Source: Halomonas sp. | GTDB taxonomy: Bacteria > Pseudomonadota > Gammaproteobacteria > Pseudomonadales > Halomonadaceae | DNA: 7,496 nt | Assembly (NCBI GenBank): GCA_003560175.1 | Contig: PWIZ01000268.1 | Location: 1 to 7,496, forward strand | Direction: 5' to 3' | Made by a program: the position numbers and the translations under genes | The notes under the pieces: generated by a model | What the model saw: only the letters and a program-made list of their open reading frames with translations | Databases searched by the model: none | Told to the model about the DNA's origin: nothing | In this document: positions 1 through 6,493 of the stretch, one piece after another | How the letters are laid out: each line of letters starts with the position of its first letter | How positions within the stretch are numbered: the first letter of the stretch is position 1

Positions 1-495
1 CCCCGCCAGGCCATGGCCTTTCAGCGCCCGGTGCTGCTCCGGCGTACCGCCCTGGACAATCTCACCTATGCCCTGGCCGTTACCGGCACGCCGCGCGGCG
101 AACGGCGCGAGCGAGGCCGGGAGGCATTGGCGCGCTTCGGTCTGGCGGCGCTGGAGAAACGCCCGGCCCGAGTGCTCTCCGGCGGCGAGCAGCAGCGCCT
201 GGCGCTCGCCCGGGCCTGGCTGACACGCCCCAATGTGCTGTTCCTGGACGAGCCCACCTCGGCGCTGGACCCGGCGGCGATCCGCGCCGTGGAGGACGCC
301 GTGCTCGACTTCCACCGGCGCGGAACCCGCATCGTCATGACCACCCACGACCTTAACCAGGCCCGCCGCCTCGCCGACGAGGTGGTGCTGCTCTACGGGG
401 GGAAACTCATCGAGCATACCCCGGCCGACCGCTTCTTCGCAGAGCCCCGGACACCGGAGGGTCGGGCCTTCCTGCGCGGCGAACTGGTCTGGTAG
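1..495 (+). CDS. tupC: Tungstate ABC transporter, ATP-binding subunit (5'-truncated by window edge)
   Basis: This is the cytoplasmic ATPase that powers an ABC importer. The reading frame is open from base 1, so the ATG at 13 is internal and not the start. The Q-loop (FQRP, Gln codon 22-24) is present. The Walker A part, roughly the first 70 residues of a usual 230-240-residue subunit, lies left of the window. Seen in order: the ABC signature LSGGEQQR (175-198), Walker B VLFLDE with catalytic Glu (235-252), the D-loop SALDP just after, and the H-loop histidine in TTHD (346-348). The fold is certain. The tungstate assignment rests on tupA starting only 16 bp downstream. By sequence alone it could be another small anion importer ATPase of the molybdate/phosphate type. 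It was probably co-transcribed with a permease gene (tupB) upstream, out of view. Confidence 0.85.
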   Translation, partial: PRQAMAFQRPVLLRRTALDNLTYALAVTGTPRGERRERGREALARFGLAALEKRPARVLSGGEQQRLALARAWLTRPNVLFLDEPTSALDPAAIRAVEDAVLDFHRRGTRIVMTTHDLNQARRLADEVVLLYGGKLIEHTPADRFFAEPRTPEGRAFLRGELVW

Positions 496-511
496 AAAAG
501 GAACCTCCATC

Positions 512-1333
512 ATGAAACGCCCCCTTGTCCTTGCCCCCCTGGCCTTCGTTACCCTGGCACTGGCCGGCATCGGCCAGGCCCGGGCCAGCGACCACTACAT
601 CGTCCTGGCCTCCACCACCTCCACCGAGCAGTCCGGGCTCTTCGGCCATCTGCTGCCGGCCTTCACCGAGGCCAGCGGAATCCGGGTGCGCGTGGTGGCC
701 GTGGGTACCGGCCAGGCCTTCGAGATCGCTCGGCGCGGCGACGCCGACAGCCTGCTGGTCCACGACACCAGCGGTGAGCAGCGCCTCGTCGCCGAAGGCT
801 TCGCCGCCGAGCGCGCCGACGTGATGGCCAACGACTTCGTGATCATCGGTCCCGGCCATGACCCGGCGGGCATCGCCAAGGCCGAGACGGTGGCCGACGC
901 CCTGGCGCGCATCGCCGAGACCGCCTCGGCGTTCACCTCCCGCGGTGACGACAGCGGCACCCACCGCGCCGAGCAGCGACTGTGGGAAGCCGCCGGCGTC
1001 GAGCCCGGTGGCGCCTGGTACCGGGAGCTCGGCAGCGGCATGGGGCAGACACTGAACACCGCCGCCGCCATGGACGCCTACGCGATGAGCGACCGCGCCA
1101 CCTGGCTCGTCTTCGAGAACCCCCGGGACCTGACACTCCTCTTCGAGGACGATGAGGCGCTGTTCAACCAGTACGGCAGCCTGCTGATCGACCCCCTGCG
1201 CCACCCCCACCTCAAGCACGACCTGGCCATGCAGTGGCACCGGTGGCTGCTCTCCAAGGCGGGCCAGCAGGCCATCGCCGACTTCGAGGTCCAGGGCCAG
1301 CAACTGTTCTTTCCCAATGCCCGCCCCGACTGA
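512..1333 (+). CDS. tupA: Tungstate ABC transporter, periplasmic substrate-binding protein
   Basis: This is the periplasmic receptor that binds tungstate (some homologues also bind molybdate) and delivers it to the TupBC membrane complex. The 273-residue length is normal for the family. Residues 1-25 form a Sec signal peptide: KR near the N-terminus, a hydrophobic core, and ARA before a likely cut after Ala25. TupA-type oxyanion-binding motifs are visible: STTST at residues 34-38 followed by SGL, SLLVHD at 80-85, and SRGDDSGTH ending at His151. A conserved TLNTAAAMDAYAMSDRATW stretch lies in the second lobe. The start is supported by AAGGA at 498-502, 9 bases before the ATG. It follows the ATPase gene by 16 bp, so the two are probably one operon. 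The gene order, ATPase before binding protein, differs from the classic tupA-tupB-tupC order. No Mo/W-responsive site is visible in this part of the operon. Confidence 0.9.
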   Translation: MKRPLVLAPLAFVTLALAGIGQARASDHYIVLASTTSTEQSGLFGHLLPAFTEASGIRVRVVAVGTGQAFEIARRGDADSLLVHDTSGEQRLVAEGFAAERADVMANDFVIIGPGHDPAGIAKAETVADALARIAETASAFTSRGDDSGTHRAEQRLWEAAGVEPGGAWYRELGSGMGQTLNTAAAMDAYAMSDRATWLVFENPRDLTLLFEDDEALFNQYGSLLIDPLRHPHLKHDLAMQWHRWLLSKAGQQAIADFEVQGQQLFFPNARPD

Positions 1334-1462
1334 CCGGAAACAGGGGCCAACGGCCGCGGCGTTCCCGCCATCCGGCCGAATTCGGGAGGGCCCCGAGATT
1401 TGGTAAGATAGTCACTTCCTGCCCTTCAGGGGGCCCCTCGTTTCGGACAGCTGGAGCCGCCC
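1334..1462 (+). promoter_or_regulatory. Intergenic region with candidate extended -10 promoter for the membrane hydrolase gene
   Basis: This 129-bp gap separates tupA from the hydrolase gene. The best promoter-like element is TGG-TAAGAT at 1401-1409. It is a 4/6 match to the sigma-70 -10 hexamer with a TGn extension directly upstream, and no good -35 lies 16-18 bp before it. It stands in a locally AT-richer patch of an otherwise very GC-rich gap. The short GC-rich dyad TCGGG-5 nt-CCCGA at 1382-1396 lacks a following T tract, so I do not call a tupA terminator. The ribosome-binding site GGAG at 1453-1456 is 6 bases before the ATG at 1463. Confidence 0.4.
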
Positions 1463-3085
1463 ATGCCGCTGCTCAGGCAGTTTTCGGTGACCGGCCTGTT
1501 GGTCGGCACCCTGCTCTTCGCCTTCTCCCTCACCCCGATCCTGCTTCCCAGGCCCTGGCTGGTGCAGGGGGTCATCAGCGGCCTCTCCTTCGCCGCCGGT
1601 TACGGGTTGGGCGTCGGCGGCCACTGGCTGTGGCACTATCTGGAGCTCCCCGAACCCGGCCCACGCCTGTTGCGGCGCATCAAGCTGGTGGCCAGCGTCT
1701 TCTGCCTGCTGGCGGCCGGCGTCTTCCTGTGGCGAGCCTCCGGCTGGCAGGAGAGCATTCGCACGCTGATGGAGATGGAACCGGTCGACGGCATACGCCC
1801 GATACGGGTCGCCCTCGTCGCCACGCCGGTGTTCATCGCCGTGCTGCTGCTGGCCCGACTGTTCCGACGCACCTTCCGTTCGCTCTCGCAACGCCTGGGA
1901 CGACACGTGCCCCGCCGAATCTCTCATCTGGTGAGCCTGGTGGGCGCCATCGTGCTCTTCTGGGCGGTCATCGACGGGGTGATCTTCGCCCTGACCCTGC
2001 GCGCACTGGACAACTCCTACCAGCGAGTCGACCTGCTGATCCCCGACGACATCGACCCACCCGCAGACCCGCAGCTGACCGGCAGCGATGCCTCGCTGAT
2101 CAGCTGGGAAGGCCTCGGGCTGCGCGGGCGCCGTTTCATCACGGCCACCCCCAGCGCCGATGAGCTGAGCCAGGTCCTGGGCGAACCCGCCCGGCGCCCG
2201 ATCCGGGTCTATGCGGGGCTCAATGCCGCCGAGACCCCCGAGGAGCGCGCCGAGATGGCCCTGGCGGAACTGATCCGCGTCGGCGGCTTCGAGCGTTCGG
2301 TGCTGCTGCTGGCCACTCCCACGGGGCGTGGCTGGCTCGACCCAGGCGCTCAGAACACCCTGGAAGCCCTGCACCGCGGGGATGTTGCCACCGTCACCGC
2401 CCAGTACTCCTACCTGCCGAGCCCGCTTGCCCTGCTCACCGAGGGCGAGTACGGCGTCGAGATGGCCCGCGCTCTCTTCCATGAGGTCTATGACCACTGG
2501 TCCGCGCTACCGACGGGATCGCGTCCGGCCCTCTACCTTCACGGCCTGAGCCTGGGGGCACTCAACTCCGACAGCGCCTTCGACCTCTACGACATCATCG
2601 ACGATCCCTTCCAGGGCGCCCTGTGGAGCGGTCCCCCCTTCCGCAGCGAGACCTGGCGCTCCGTTACCGATGAACGCGACCCGGACTCCCCGGCCTGGCT
2701 TCCCCGTTTCCGGGACGGGCGAGTCGTTCGCTTCATGAACCAGCACTCCGGCCTGATGGAACAGGGCGATGACTGGGGCGACTTCCGCATCGCCTACCTG
2801 CAGTACGCCAGCGACCCGGTGACCTTCTTCGAGCCCCGCTCGCTCTATCGCGAGCCCGACTGGATGCGTGAGCCGCGTGGCCCGGACGTCTCCCCGGACC
2901 TGCGCTGGTACCCCATCGTCACCATGCTGCAACTGCTCGCGGACCTGGCCACCGGCAGCGCGCCGCCGGGCTATGGCCACGAGATCGCCGCCGAGGACTA
3001 TATCGATGCCTGGGTCGCCCTCACCGAGCCGGGGGGGTGGACGGAGACCGAACTCGATCGCCTCAAGGAGCATTTCCAGCGCTAG
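1463..3085 (+). CDS. Membrane-anchored alpha/beta-hydrolase family protein (Abhydrolase_9 / DUF2319 type)
   Basis: This is a predicted inner-membrane serine hydrolase of unknown substrate. Residues about 8-27, 34-57, 73-92, 113-134 and 154-178 form five hydrophobic segments, matching the membrane domain (Abhydrolase_9_N) found in this family. The C-terminal hydrolase domain contains TPTGRGWLDP at residues 285-294 and the nucleophile elbow GLSLG with Ser363. Asp451 in YASDP and His506 in GYGHE are plausible acid and base of the triad. The tail motif REPRGPDVSPDLRWYP is highly characteristic, and the family includes mycobacterial Rv1069c as I recall it. The 540-residue length is typical. The start at 1463 has GGAG 6 bases upstream. 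The gene has no obvious functional partner. It lies between tupA and a convergent lysR gene whose 3' end overlaps it by 23 bp. The family call is strong. The triad Asp and His are inferred by position and motif, and the physiological role is unknown. Confidence 0.85.
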   Translation: MPLLRQFSVTGLLVGTLLFAFSLTPILLPRPWLVQGVISGLSFAAGYGLGVGGHWLWHYLELPEPGPRLLRRIKLVASVFCLLAAGVFLWRASGWQESIRTLMEMEPVDGIRPIRVALVATPVFIAVLLLARLFRRTFRSLSQRLGRHVPRRISHLVSLVGAIVLFWAVIDGVIFALTLRALDNSYQRVDLLIPDDIDPPADPQLTGSDASLISWEGLGLRGRRFITATPSADELSQVLGEPARRPIRVYAGLNAAETPEERAEMALAELIRVGGFERSVLLLATPTGRGWLDPGAQNTLEALHRGDVATVTAQYSYLPSPLALLTEGEYGVEMARALFHEVYDHWSALPTGSRPALYLHGLSLGALNSDSAFDLYDIIDDPFQGALWSGPPFRSETWRSVTDERDPDSPAWLPRFRDGRVVRFMNQHSGLMEQGDDWGDFRIAYLQYASDPVTFFEPRSLYREPDWMREPRGPDVSPDLRWYPIVTMLQLLADLATGSAPPGYGHEIAAEDYIDAWVALTEPGGWTETELDRLKEHFQR

Positions 3086-4043
3086 CCCCGCCCGCCTCCA
3101 ACCCCGCCAGCAGAACGTCGAGGTCGTTGCTGAGGAAGCGCGCCTCCACGCAATCGCCCAGGTGCCCGTTGGCGAAGCGCAGGAAGCCCAGCGCCGCATG
3201 GGAGAGGCGGCGGTCGCGGCGCACGATGAACTGCCAGTGGCTCTCGATGGGCAGGCCCGCCACCGGGAGGATCGCGATGTCAGGGGGTTCCGGTGGCAGC
3301 ACGTGCTCGGAGAGCACCGCGAGCCCCATGCCGGCCGCCACGCCGACGCGTATCGCCTCGTTGCTGGCCATCTGCAGGGTGGGCCCCAGCGACAACCCCT
3401 GCTCCTGAAGCCAGCTCTCGAACAGCATGCGGGTGGCCGAGCCGGGCTCGCGCAGCAGAAATCGCTCCTCGAGCAGCTCGCCCATGGCGATGCGGTCGCG
3501 GCCGGCAAGCCGGTGCCCCCGGGGCGCCACTGCTACCAGGGGATTGCGCAGGAAGCGTCCGGCCAGGGCGTGGGACAGGGACGGCGGGTGGCTGAAGACA
3601 TAGAGATCGTCCTCCTGGCGCTCGAAGCGAGTGAGCATCTGGCGGCGGTTGCCGATATGGACGGTGACGTCGACCTCGGGGAACGCCTGGCTGTAGGGGC
3701 CGAGCAGACGCGGCAGCACGTACTGGGCAGTGTTGACCAGGGCGATGGAAAATCGGCCCCGCTCGCCGCCGCTCAGCGCAGCGAGGTAGTCGTCGAAATC
3801 GGCGAAGCGGCCCAGCACTTCGCGGCTGGCCCGGTAGAGTTCGGCGCCCGCCTCGGTCGTCACCTGCCGCCCCTCGCGGCTCTTCAGCAGCGGCTCGCCC
3901 ACCGCCTCGGTGAGACGCTTGAGCTGTTGGGAAACGGTGGGCTGGGTGAGATGAAGCTGCCGCGCCGCCTCGCTGATCGAGCCGCTGCGCACGACCGCCA
4001 CATAGACCTGAAGCAGCCGGAAGGTGAGGTGTCGGATATTCAT
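3063..4043 (-). CDS. LysR-family transcriptional regulator, CbbR/CmpR-like, divergent from sbtA
   Basis: This is a 326-residue DNA-binding regulator, a little longer than the usual 295-310. The winged helix-turn-helix occupies about residues 8-67, including SISEAARQLHLTQPTVSQQL. A linker helix follows, and a periplasmic-binding-protein-like effector domain begins near residue 97 (GRFSIALVNTAQYVLPRLL). The segment IGNRRQ followed by DDLYVFSHPP (about residues 130-154) resembles regulators of carbon fixation or inorganic carbon uptake (CbbR, CmpR). That fits its divergent arrangement with a bicarbonate permease gene. The start is supported by GGGAG on the minus strand (4054-4058), 10 bases before the ATG. 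By the usual LysR pattern it would control sbtA and its own gene through the shared 116-bp gap. The effector is unknown; in CbbR/CmpR relatives it is a metabolite of carbon or redox state. The LysR assignment is firm, the sub-branch is moderate, and the target is inferred. Confidence 0.9.
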   Translation of the reverse strand: MNIRHLTFRLLQVYVAVVRSGSISEAARQLHLTQPTVSQQLKRLTEAVGEPLLKSREGRQVTTEAGAELYRASREVLGRFADFDDYLAALSGGERGRFSIALVNTAQYVLPRLLGPYSQAFPEVDVTVHIGNRRQMLTRFERQEDDLYVFSHPPSLSHALAGRFLRNPLVAVAPRGHRLAGRDRIAMGELLEERFLLREPGSATRMLFESWLQEQGLSLGPTLQMASNEAIRVGVAAGMGLAVLSEHVLPPEPPDIAILPVAGLPIESHWQFIVRRDRRLSHAALGFLRFANGHLGDCVEARFLSNDLDVLLAGLEAGGASAGNAP

Positions 4044-4069
4044 GGCGGTATGTCTCCCGGCGTGATATT

Positions 4070-4090
4070 GATGATCTTCTATGTATCATC
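4070..4090. promoter_or_regulatory. Candidate operator, perfect dyad GATGAT-N9-ATCATC
   Basis: The arms GATGAT (4070-4075) and ATCATC (4085-4090) are exact reverse complements separated by 9 bases, giving a 21-bp dyad of the size LysR-type dimers bind. It begins 27 bp before the lysR start and overlaps the predicted -10 of lysR, so it could mediate autorepression. It does not match the textbook T-N11-A form at its symmetry axis, so assignment to this LysR protein is an inference. Confidence 0.4.
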
Positions 4091-4103
4091 GCTTTAGTTT
4101 TTA

Positions 4104-4119
4104 TTGGCATCAATGCCAA
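4104..4119. promoter_or_regulatory. Candidate operator, perfect palindrome TTGGCAT-CA-ATGCCAA
   Basis: Seven-base arms TTGGCAT (4104-4110) and ATGCCAA (4113-4119) are exact reverse complements around a 2-base centre. The palindrome covers the predicted -35 of sbtA and, because of its symmetry, offers TTGGCA on both strands. It is centred about 48 bp upstream of the first sbtA ATG. Candidate binders are the LysR protein or an unlinked regulator. A chance origin is unlikely for a 14-base exact match placed here, but the function is unproven. Confidence 0.45.
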
Positions 4120-4159
4120 GCCCTGAGCAGAATGCGCGGCGACACCCCCTGATCACGAG

Positions 4160-5110
4160 ATGCCCCTGATGCCCGATATCGTGGTGATGTTCTTCCTGCT
4201 CGGTCTGCTGGCCGGCGTGGTGAAATCCGACCTGACCATTCCCAAGGCCGCCTACGACACCCTGAGCCTGCTGCTAATGCTGACCATCGGCCTCAAGGGT
4301 GGCATGGCGCTCTACGGCAACCTGGGCTGGTCGCTGCTGCCCGAGCTGGTCGCCGTGGCGGCGCTGGGCGCTGTGATCCCGCTGGTCCTGATGCCGGTGC
4401 TGCGCCGGCTGGTCCGCCTCTCCCCCGCCGACAGTGCCAGCCTCGCCGCCCACTACGGCTCGGTCAGCGCCGGCACCTTCGCCGTGGCGCTAGCCTTCGC
4501 CGAGGGGCGCGGCCTGCCGATCGGCGCCGAGGTCACCCTCTACCTGGTGATGATGGAGCTGCCGGCGATCATGGTGGCCATCGCCCTCTTTCGCCGCTAC
4601 AAGGGCGCCGAGCCCGGCGAGGCGATGCAGGGCATCTGGCACGAGACGCTGACCAACCGCGGGGTGATCCTGCTGGCCGGCGGCGCGGTGATCGGCGCCA
4701 TGTACGGCCCCATGGAGGGTGCCAACGTCACCGAGCTGTTCACCAGCGCCTTCCACGCCGTGCTTGCGCTCTTCCTGCTGCAGATGGGCCTCACCGCCGC
4801 CGAGACCCTGCGTCCCATTCCCTGGCACCACTGGCGCCTGCTCACCTTCGCGCTGGTCGCCCCGCCGCTGCTCTCCCTGGCCGGCCTGGCCGTGGGCCTG
4901 GCCCTTGGCCTGCCCACCGGCTCGCTGCTGATCCTCACGGCACTGGCCGCCAGTGCCTCCTATATTGCCGCCCCGGCGGCCATGCGTACCGCCATTCCCC
5001 AGGCCAACATCGGGCTGGCGATGCTCGCCGCCCTGGGCTTCACCTTCCCGCTCAACGTGATCCTGGGCATTCCGTTCTACCACCAGCTGATCACCTGGCT
5101 GACCGGCTGA
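4160..5110 (+). CDS. sbtA: SbtA-type sodium-dependent bicarbonate permease
   Basis: This is an inner-membrane permease of the SbtA family (Sbt_1, former DUF897). Characterised cyanobacterial members import bicarbonate with sodium. The protein is almost wholly hydrophobic, with about ten membrane segments arranged as two related halves. Family hallmarks are HYGSVSAGTFAVALAF from residue 98 in the first half and ASASYIAAPAAMR near residues 264-276 in the second. At 316 residues it is shorter than the cyanobacterial protein (about 370), as is common in proteobacterial homologues as I recall them. Two in-frame ATGs compete. The one at 4160 has no spaced Shine-Dalgarno. The one at 4169 has a weak GAG 9 bases upstream and gives the start MPDIVV, so 4169 may be the true start. 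No gene for the PII-like partner SbtB follows: a terminator comes 19 bp after the stop. It is probably controlled by the divergent LysR protein. The substrate is inferred from the family. Confidence 0.87.
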   Translation: MPLMPDIVVMFFLLGLLAGVVKSDLTIPKAAYDTLSLLLMLTIGLKGGMALYGNLGWSLLPELVAVAALGAVIPLVLMPVLRRLVRLSPADSASLAAHYGSVSAGTFAVALAFAEGRGLPIGAEVTLYLVMMELPAIMVAIALFRRYKGAEPGEAMQGIWHETLTNRGVILLAGGAVIGAMYGPMEGANVTELFTSAFHAVLALFLLQMGLTAAETLRPIPWHHWRLLTFALVAPPLLSLAGLAVGLALGLPTGSLLILTALAASASYIAAPAAMRTAIPQANIGLAMLAALGFTFPLNVILGIPFYHQLITWLTG

Positions 5111-5129
5111 CCGGCGCCGGAACAATGCC

Positions 5130-5168
5130 AAAAGCGAAGGGCAGCCTTGATGGCTGCCCTTCGCTTTT
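5130..5168. terminator. Strong intrinsic terminator after sbtA (bidirectional in form)
   Basis: The arms AAAAGCGAAGGGCAGCC (5130-5146) and GGCTGCCCTTCGCTTTT (5152-5168) are perfect 17-base reverse complements around the loop TTGAT. The GC-rich core ends in a T run on the plus strand, and the matching A run makes it terminator-like on the minus strand too. It begins 19 bp after the sbtA stop and should insulate sbtA from the liu operon. The T run is only four bases long. Confidence 0.9.
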
Positions 5169-5313
5169 CCACCGACCCGCCCGCCTCGGCCACCCTCGGA
5201 CCTTGCGACATTCGTCTAAGGCGCGATTGGCTGCACTTTACGTTAACGTCAACCTGACCTAGTCTTGTGCCATCATCAAATTTCACCACCCGACAAGAAC
5301 CGGAGCCCCGCCC
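5169..5313 (+). promoter_or_regulatory. Upstream control region of the liu operon
   Basis: No gene is seen between the terminator and liuA. A possible sigma-70 promoter is TTTACG (5237-5242, 4/6), a 17-bp spacer, then TAGTCT (5260-5265, 3/6). It is weak, as expected for a regulated promoter, and its -35 lies inside the LiuR-like palindrome. The ribosome-binding site GGAG at 5302-5305 sits 8 bases before the liuA ATG. The promoter hexamers are uncertain. Confidence 0.35.
5237..5252. promoter_or_regulatory. Candidate LiuR (MerR-family) operator
   Basis: TTTACGTTAACGTCAA is a 16-bp near-palindrome in which 7 of 8 base pairs are symmetrical; the exception is the third position. It closely resembles the ACGT-containing site I recall for LiuR, the MerR-family regulator of branched-chain amino acid degradation in proteobacteria. 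Its position 62 bp before the liuA start fits control of this operon. The regulator gene itself, often next to liuA, is not in the window. Confidence 0.65.
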
Positions 5314-6483
5314 ATGCATACCCCCTTCAAGCCCCTCGACTTCGGCCTCGACGACGAACTGAACATGCTGCGCGACCAGGTCAACGCCTTCGCCCGTGAC
5401 GAGATCGCACCGCGCGCCGCCGAGATCGACGAGAAGAACGAGTTCCCCAACGACCTCTGGCAGAAGTTCGGCGACATGGGCCTGCTCGGCATCACCGTCT
5501 CCGAGGAAGATGGCGGCACCGGCATGGGGTATCTGGCGCACTGTATCGCCCTGGAAGAGATCTCCCGGGCCAGCGCCTCGGTGGGCCTCTCCTACGGCGC
5601 CCACTCCAACCTCTGCGTGAACCAGTTCAAGATCAACGCCACCGCCGAGCAGAAGGCCAAGTACCTGCCCAAGCTGATGAGCGGCGAGCACATCGGCGCA
5701 CTGGCCATGTCCGAGCCGGGCGCCGGCTCCGACGTGGTCTCCATGAAGCTGCGCGCCCGGAAGGAGGGTAGCAAGTACATCCTCAACGGCAACAAGATGT
5801 GGATCACCAACGGCCCCGACGCCCACGTGCTGGTGGTCTACGCCAAGACCGACCCCGACGCGGGCTCCAAGGGCATCACCGCCTTCATCATCGAGAAGGG
5901 CATGCCCGGCTTCACCACCGCCCAGAAGCTCGACAAGCTTGGCATGCGCGGCTCCAACACCTGCGAGCTGGTGTTCCAGGACTGCGAAGTGCCGGAAGAG
6001 AACATCCTCGGCGAGCTGAACCGTGGCGTGCGCGTGCTGATGAGCGGCCTGGACTACGAGCGCACCGTGCTGGCCGCCGGCCCCATCGGCATCATGCAGG
6101 CCGCCCTGGATATCGTGGTGCCCTACGTCCACGAGCGTAAGCAGTTCGGCCAGTCCATCGGCGAGTTCCAGCTGGTGCAGGGCAAGGTGGCCGACATGTA
6201 CACCACCCTGAACGCCTGCCGCGCCTATCTCTATGCCGTGGCCGCCGGCTGCGACCGCGGCCAGACCTCCCGCAAGGACGCCGCCGGCGTCATCCTCTAC
6301 TGCGCGGAGAAGGCCACTCAGGTGGCGCTGGACGCCATCCAGCTGCTGGGCGGCAACGGCTACATCAACGAGTACCCCACCGGCCGCCTGCTGCGCGACG
6401 CCAAGCTCTACGAGATCGGCGCCGGCACCAGCGAAATCCGCCGGATGCTGATCGGCCGCGAACTCTTCAACGAATCCAAGTAA
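5314..6483 (+). CDS. liuA: Isovaleryl-CoA dehydrogenase
   Basis: This FAD flavoprotein oxidises isovaleryl-CoA to 3-methylcrotonyl-CoA in leucine degradation, passing electrons to electron-transfer flavoprotein. The 389-residue length fits the family once mitochondrial targeting sequence is excluded. Acyl-CoA dehydrogenase signatures are present: [13 protein letters not shown] (about residues 129-141) and [21 protein letters not shown] near residues 345-364. The substrate call is supported by the catalytic base. Glu249 in [14 protein letters not shown] matches the position used in isovaleryl-CoA dehydrogenase (Glu254 of the human enzyme). The site used by straight-chain enzymes is Ala370 in YEIGAGTSE. 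The start has GGAG 8 bases upstream. liuB follows after only 10 bp, so they form one operon. A LiuR-like operator lies upstream. The enzyme is soluble and cytoplasmic. Confidence 0.95.
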   Translation: MHTPFKPLDFGLDDELNMLRDQVNAFARDEIAPRAAEIDEKNEFPNDLWQKFGDMGLLGITVSEEDGGTGMGYLAHCIALEEISRASASVGLSYGAHSNLCVNQFKINATAEQKAKYLPKLMSGEHIGALAMSEPGAGSDVVSMKLRARKEGSKYILNGNKMWITNGPDAHVLVVYAKTDPDAGSKGITAFIIEKGMPGFTTAQKLDKLGMRGSNTCELVFQDCEVPEENILGELNRGVRVLMSGLDYERTVLAAGPIGIMQAALDIVVPYVHERKQFGQSIGEFQLVQGKVADMYTTLNACRAYLYAVAAGCDRGQTSRKDAAGVILYCAEKATQVALDAIQLLGGNGYINEYPTGRLLRDAKLYEIGAGTSEIRRMLIGRELFNESK

Positions 6484-6493
6484 GGGTAGGCCC

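Larger units (their letters stand above)
4044..4159. promoter_or_regulatory. Divergent lysR-sbtA promoter/operator region
   Basis: This short, relatively AT-rich gap lies between two divergent starts. For sbtA, a reasonable sigma-70 promoter is TTGGCA (4104-4109, 5/6 to -35), an 18-bp spacer, then CAGAAT (4128-4133, 4/6 to -10). For the regulator on the minus strand, TTGATG (4113-4108), a 17-bp spacer and GATGAT (4090-4085, 4/6) is possible. Both predicted promoters are overlapped by perfect inverted repeats listed separately, which would suit control of both genes by the LysR protein. The promoter positions are predictions by eye. No long hairpin or riboswitch-like structure is seen. Confidence 0.5.

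Noticed and set aside
13..15. ATG at 13 as the start of the ABC ATPase
   Set aside because: The frame is open to base 1 and the ATG falls just before the Q-loop, so a protein starting here would lack Walker A. It is an internal methionine of a truncated gene.
1382..1396. GC-rich dyad TCGGG-5 nt-CCCGA as a tupA terminator
   Set aside because: Only five base pairs and no T tract follow, and such short dyads are common in GC-rich gaps.
1412..2497. A 361-codon minus-strand open frame opposite the membrane hydrolase
   Set aside because: The product is Gln/Gly/Ala-rich with no family likeness, while the plus strand has a full recognised protein with a ribosome-binding site.
2868..4097. A 409-codon plus-strand open frame opposite lysR
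   Set aside because: It overlaps the hydrolase 3' end and is antisense to a convincing LysR regulator. Its product resembles no family I know and has biased composition.
4104..4119. Sigma-54 promoter suggested by TGGCA
   Set aside because: The -12 GC element with the required spacing is missing. The bases are better explained as arms of an exact palindrome.
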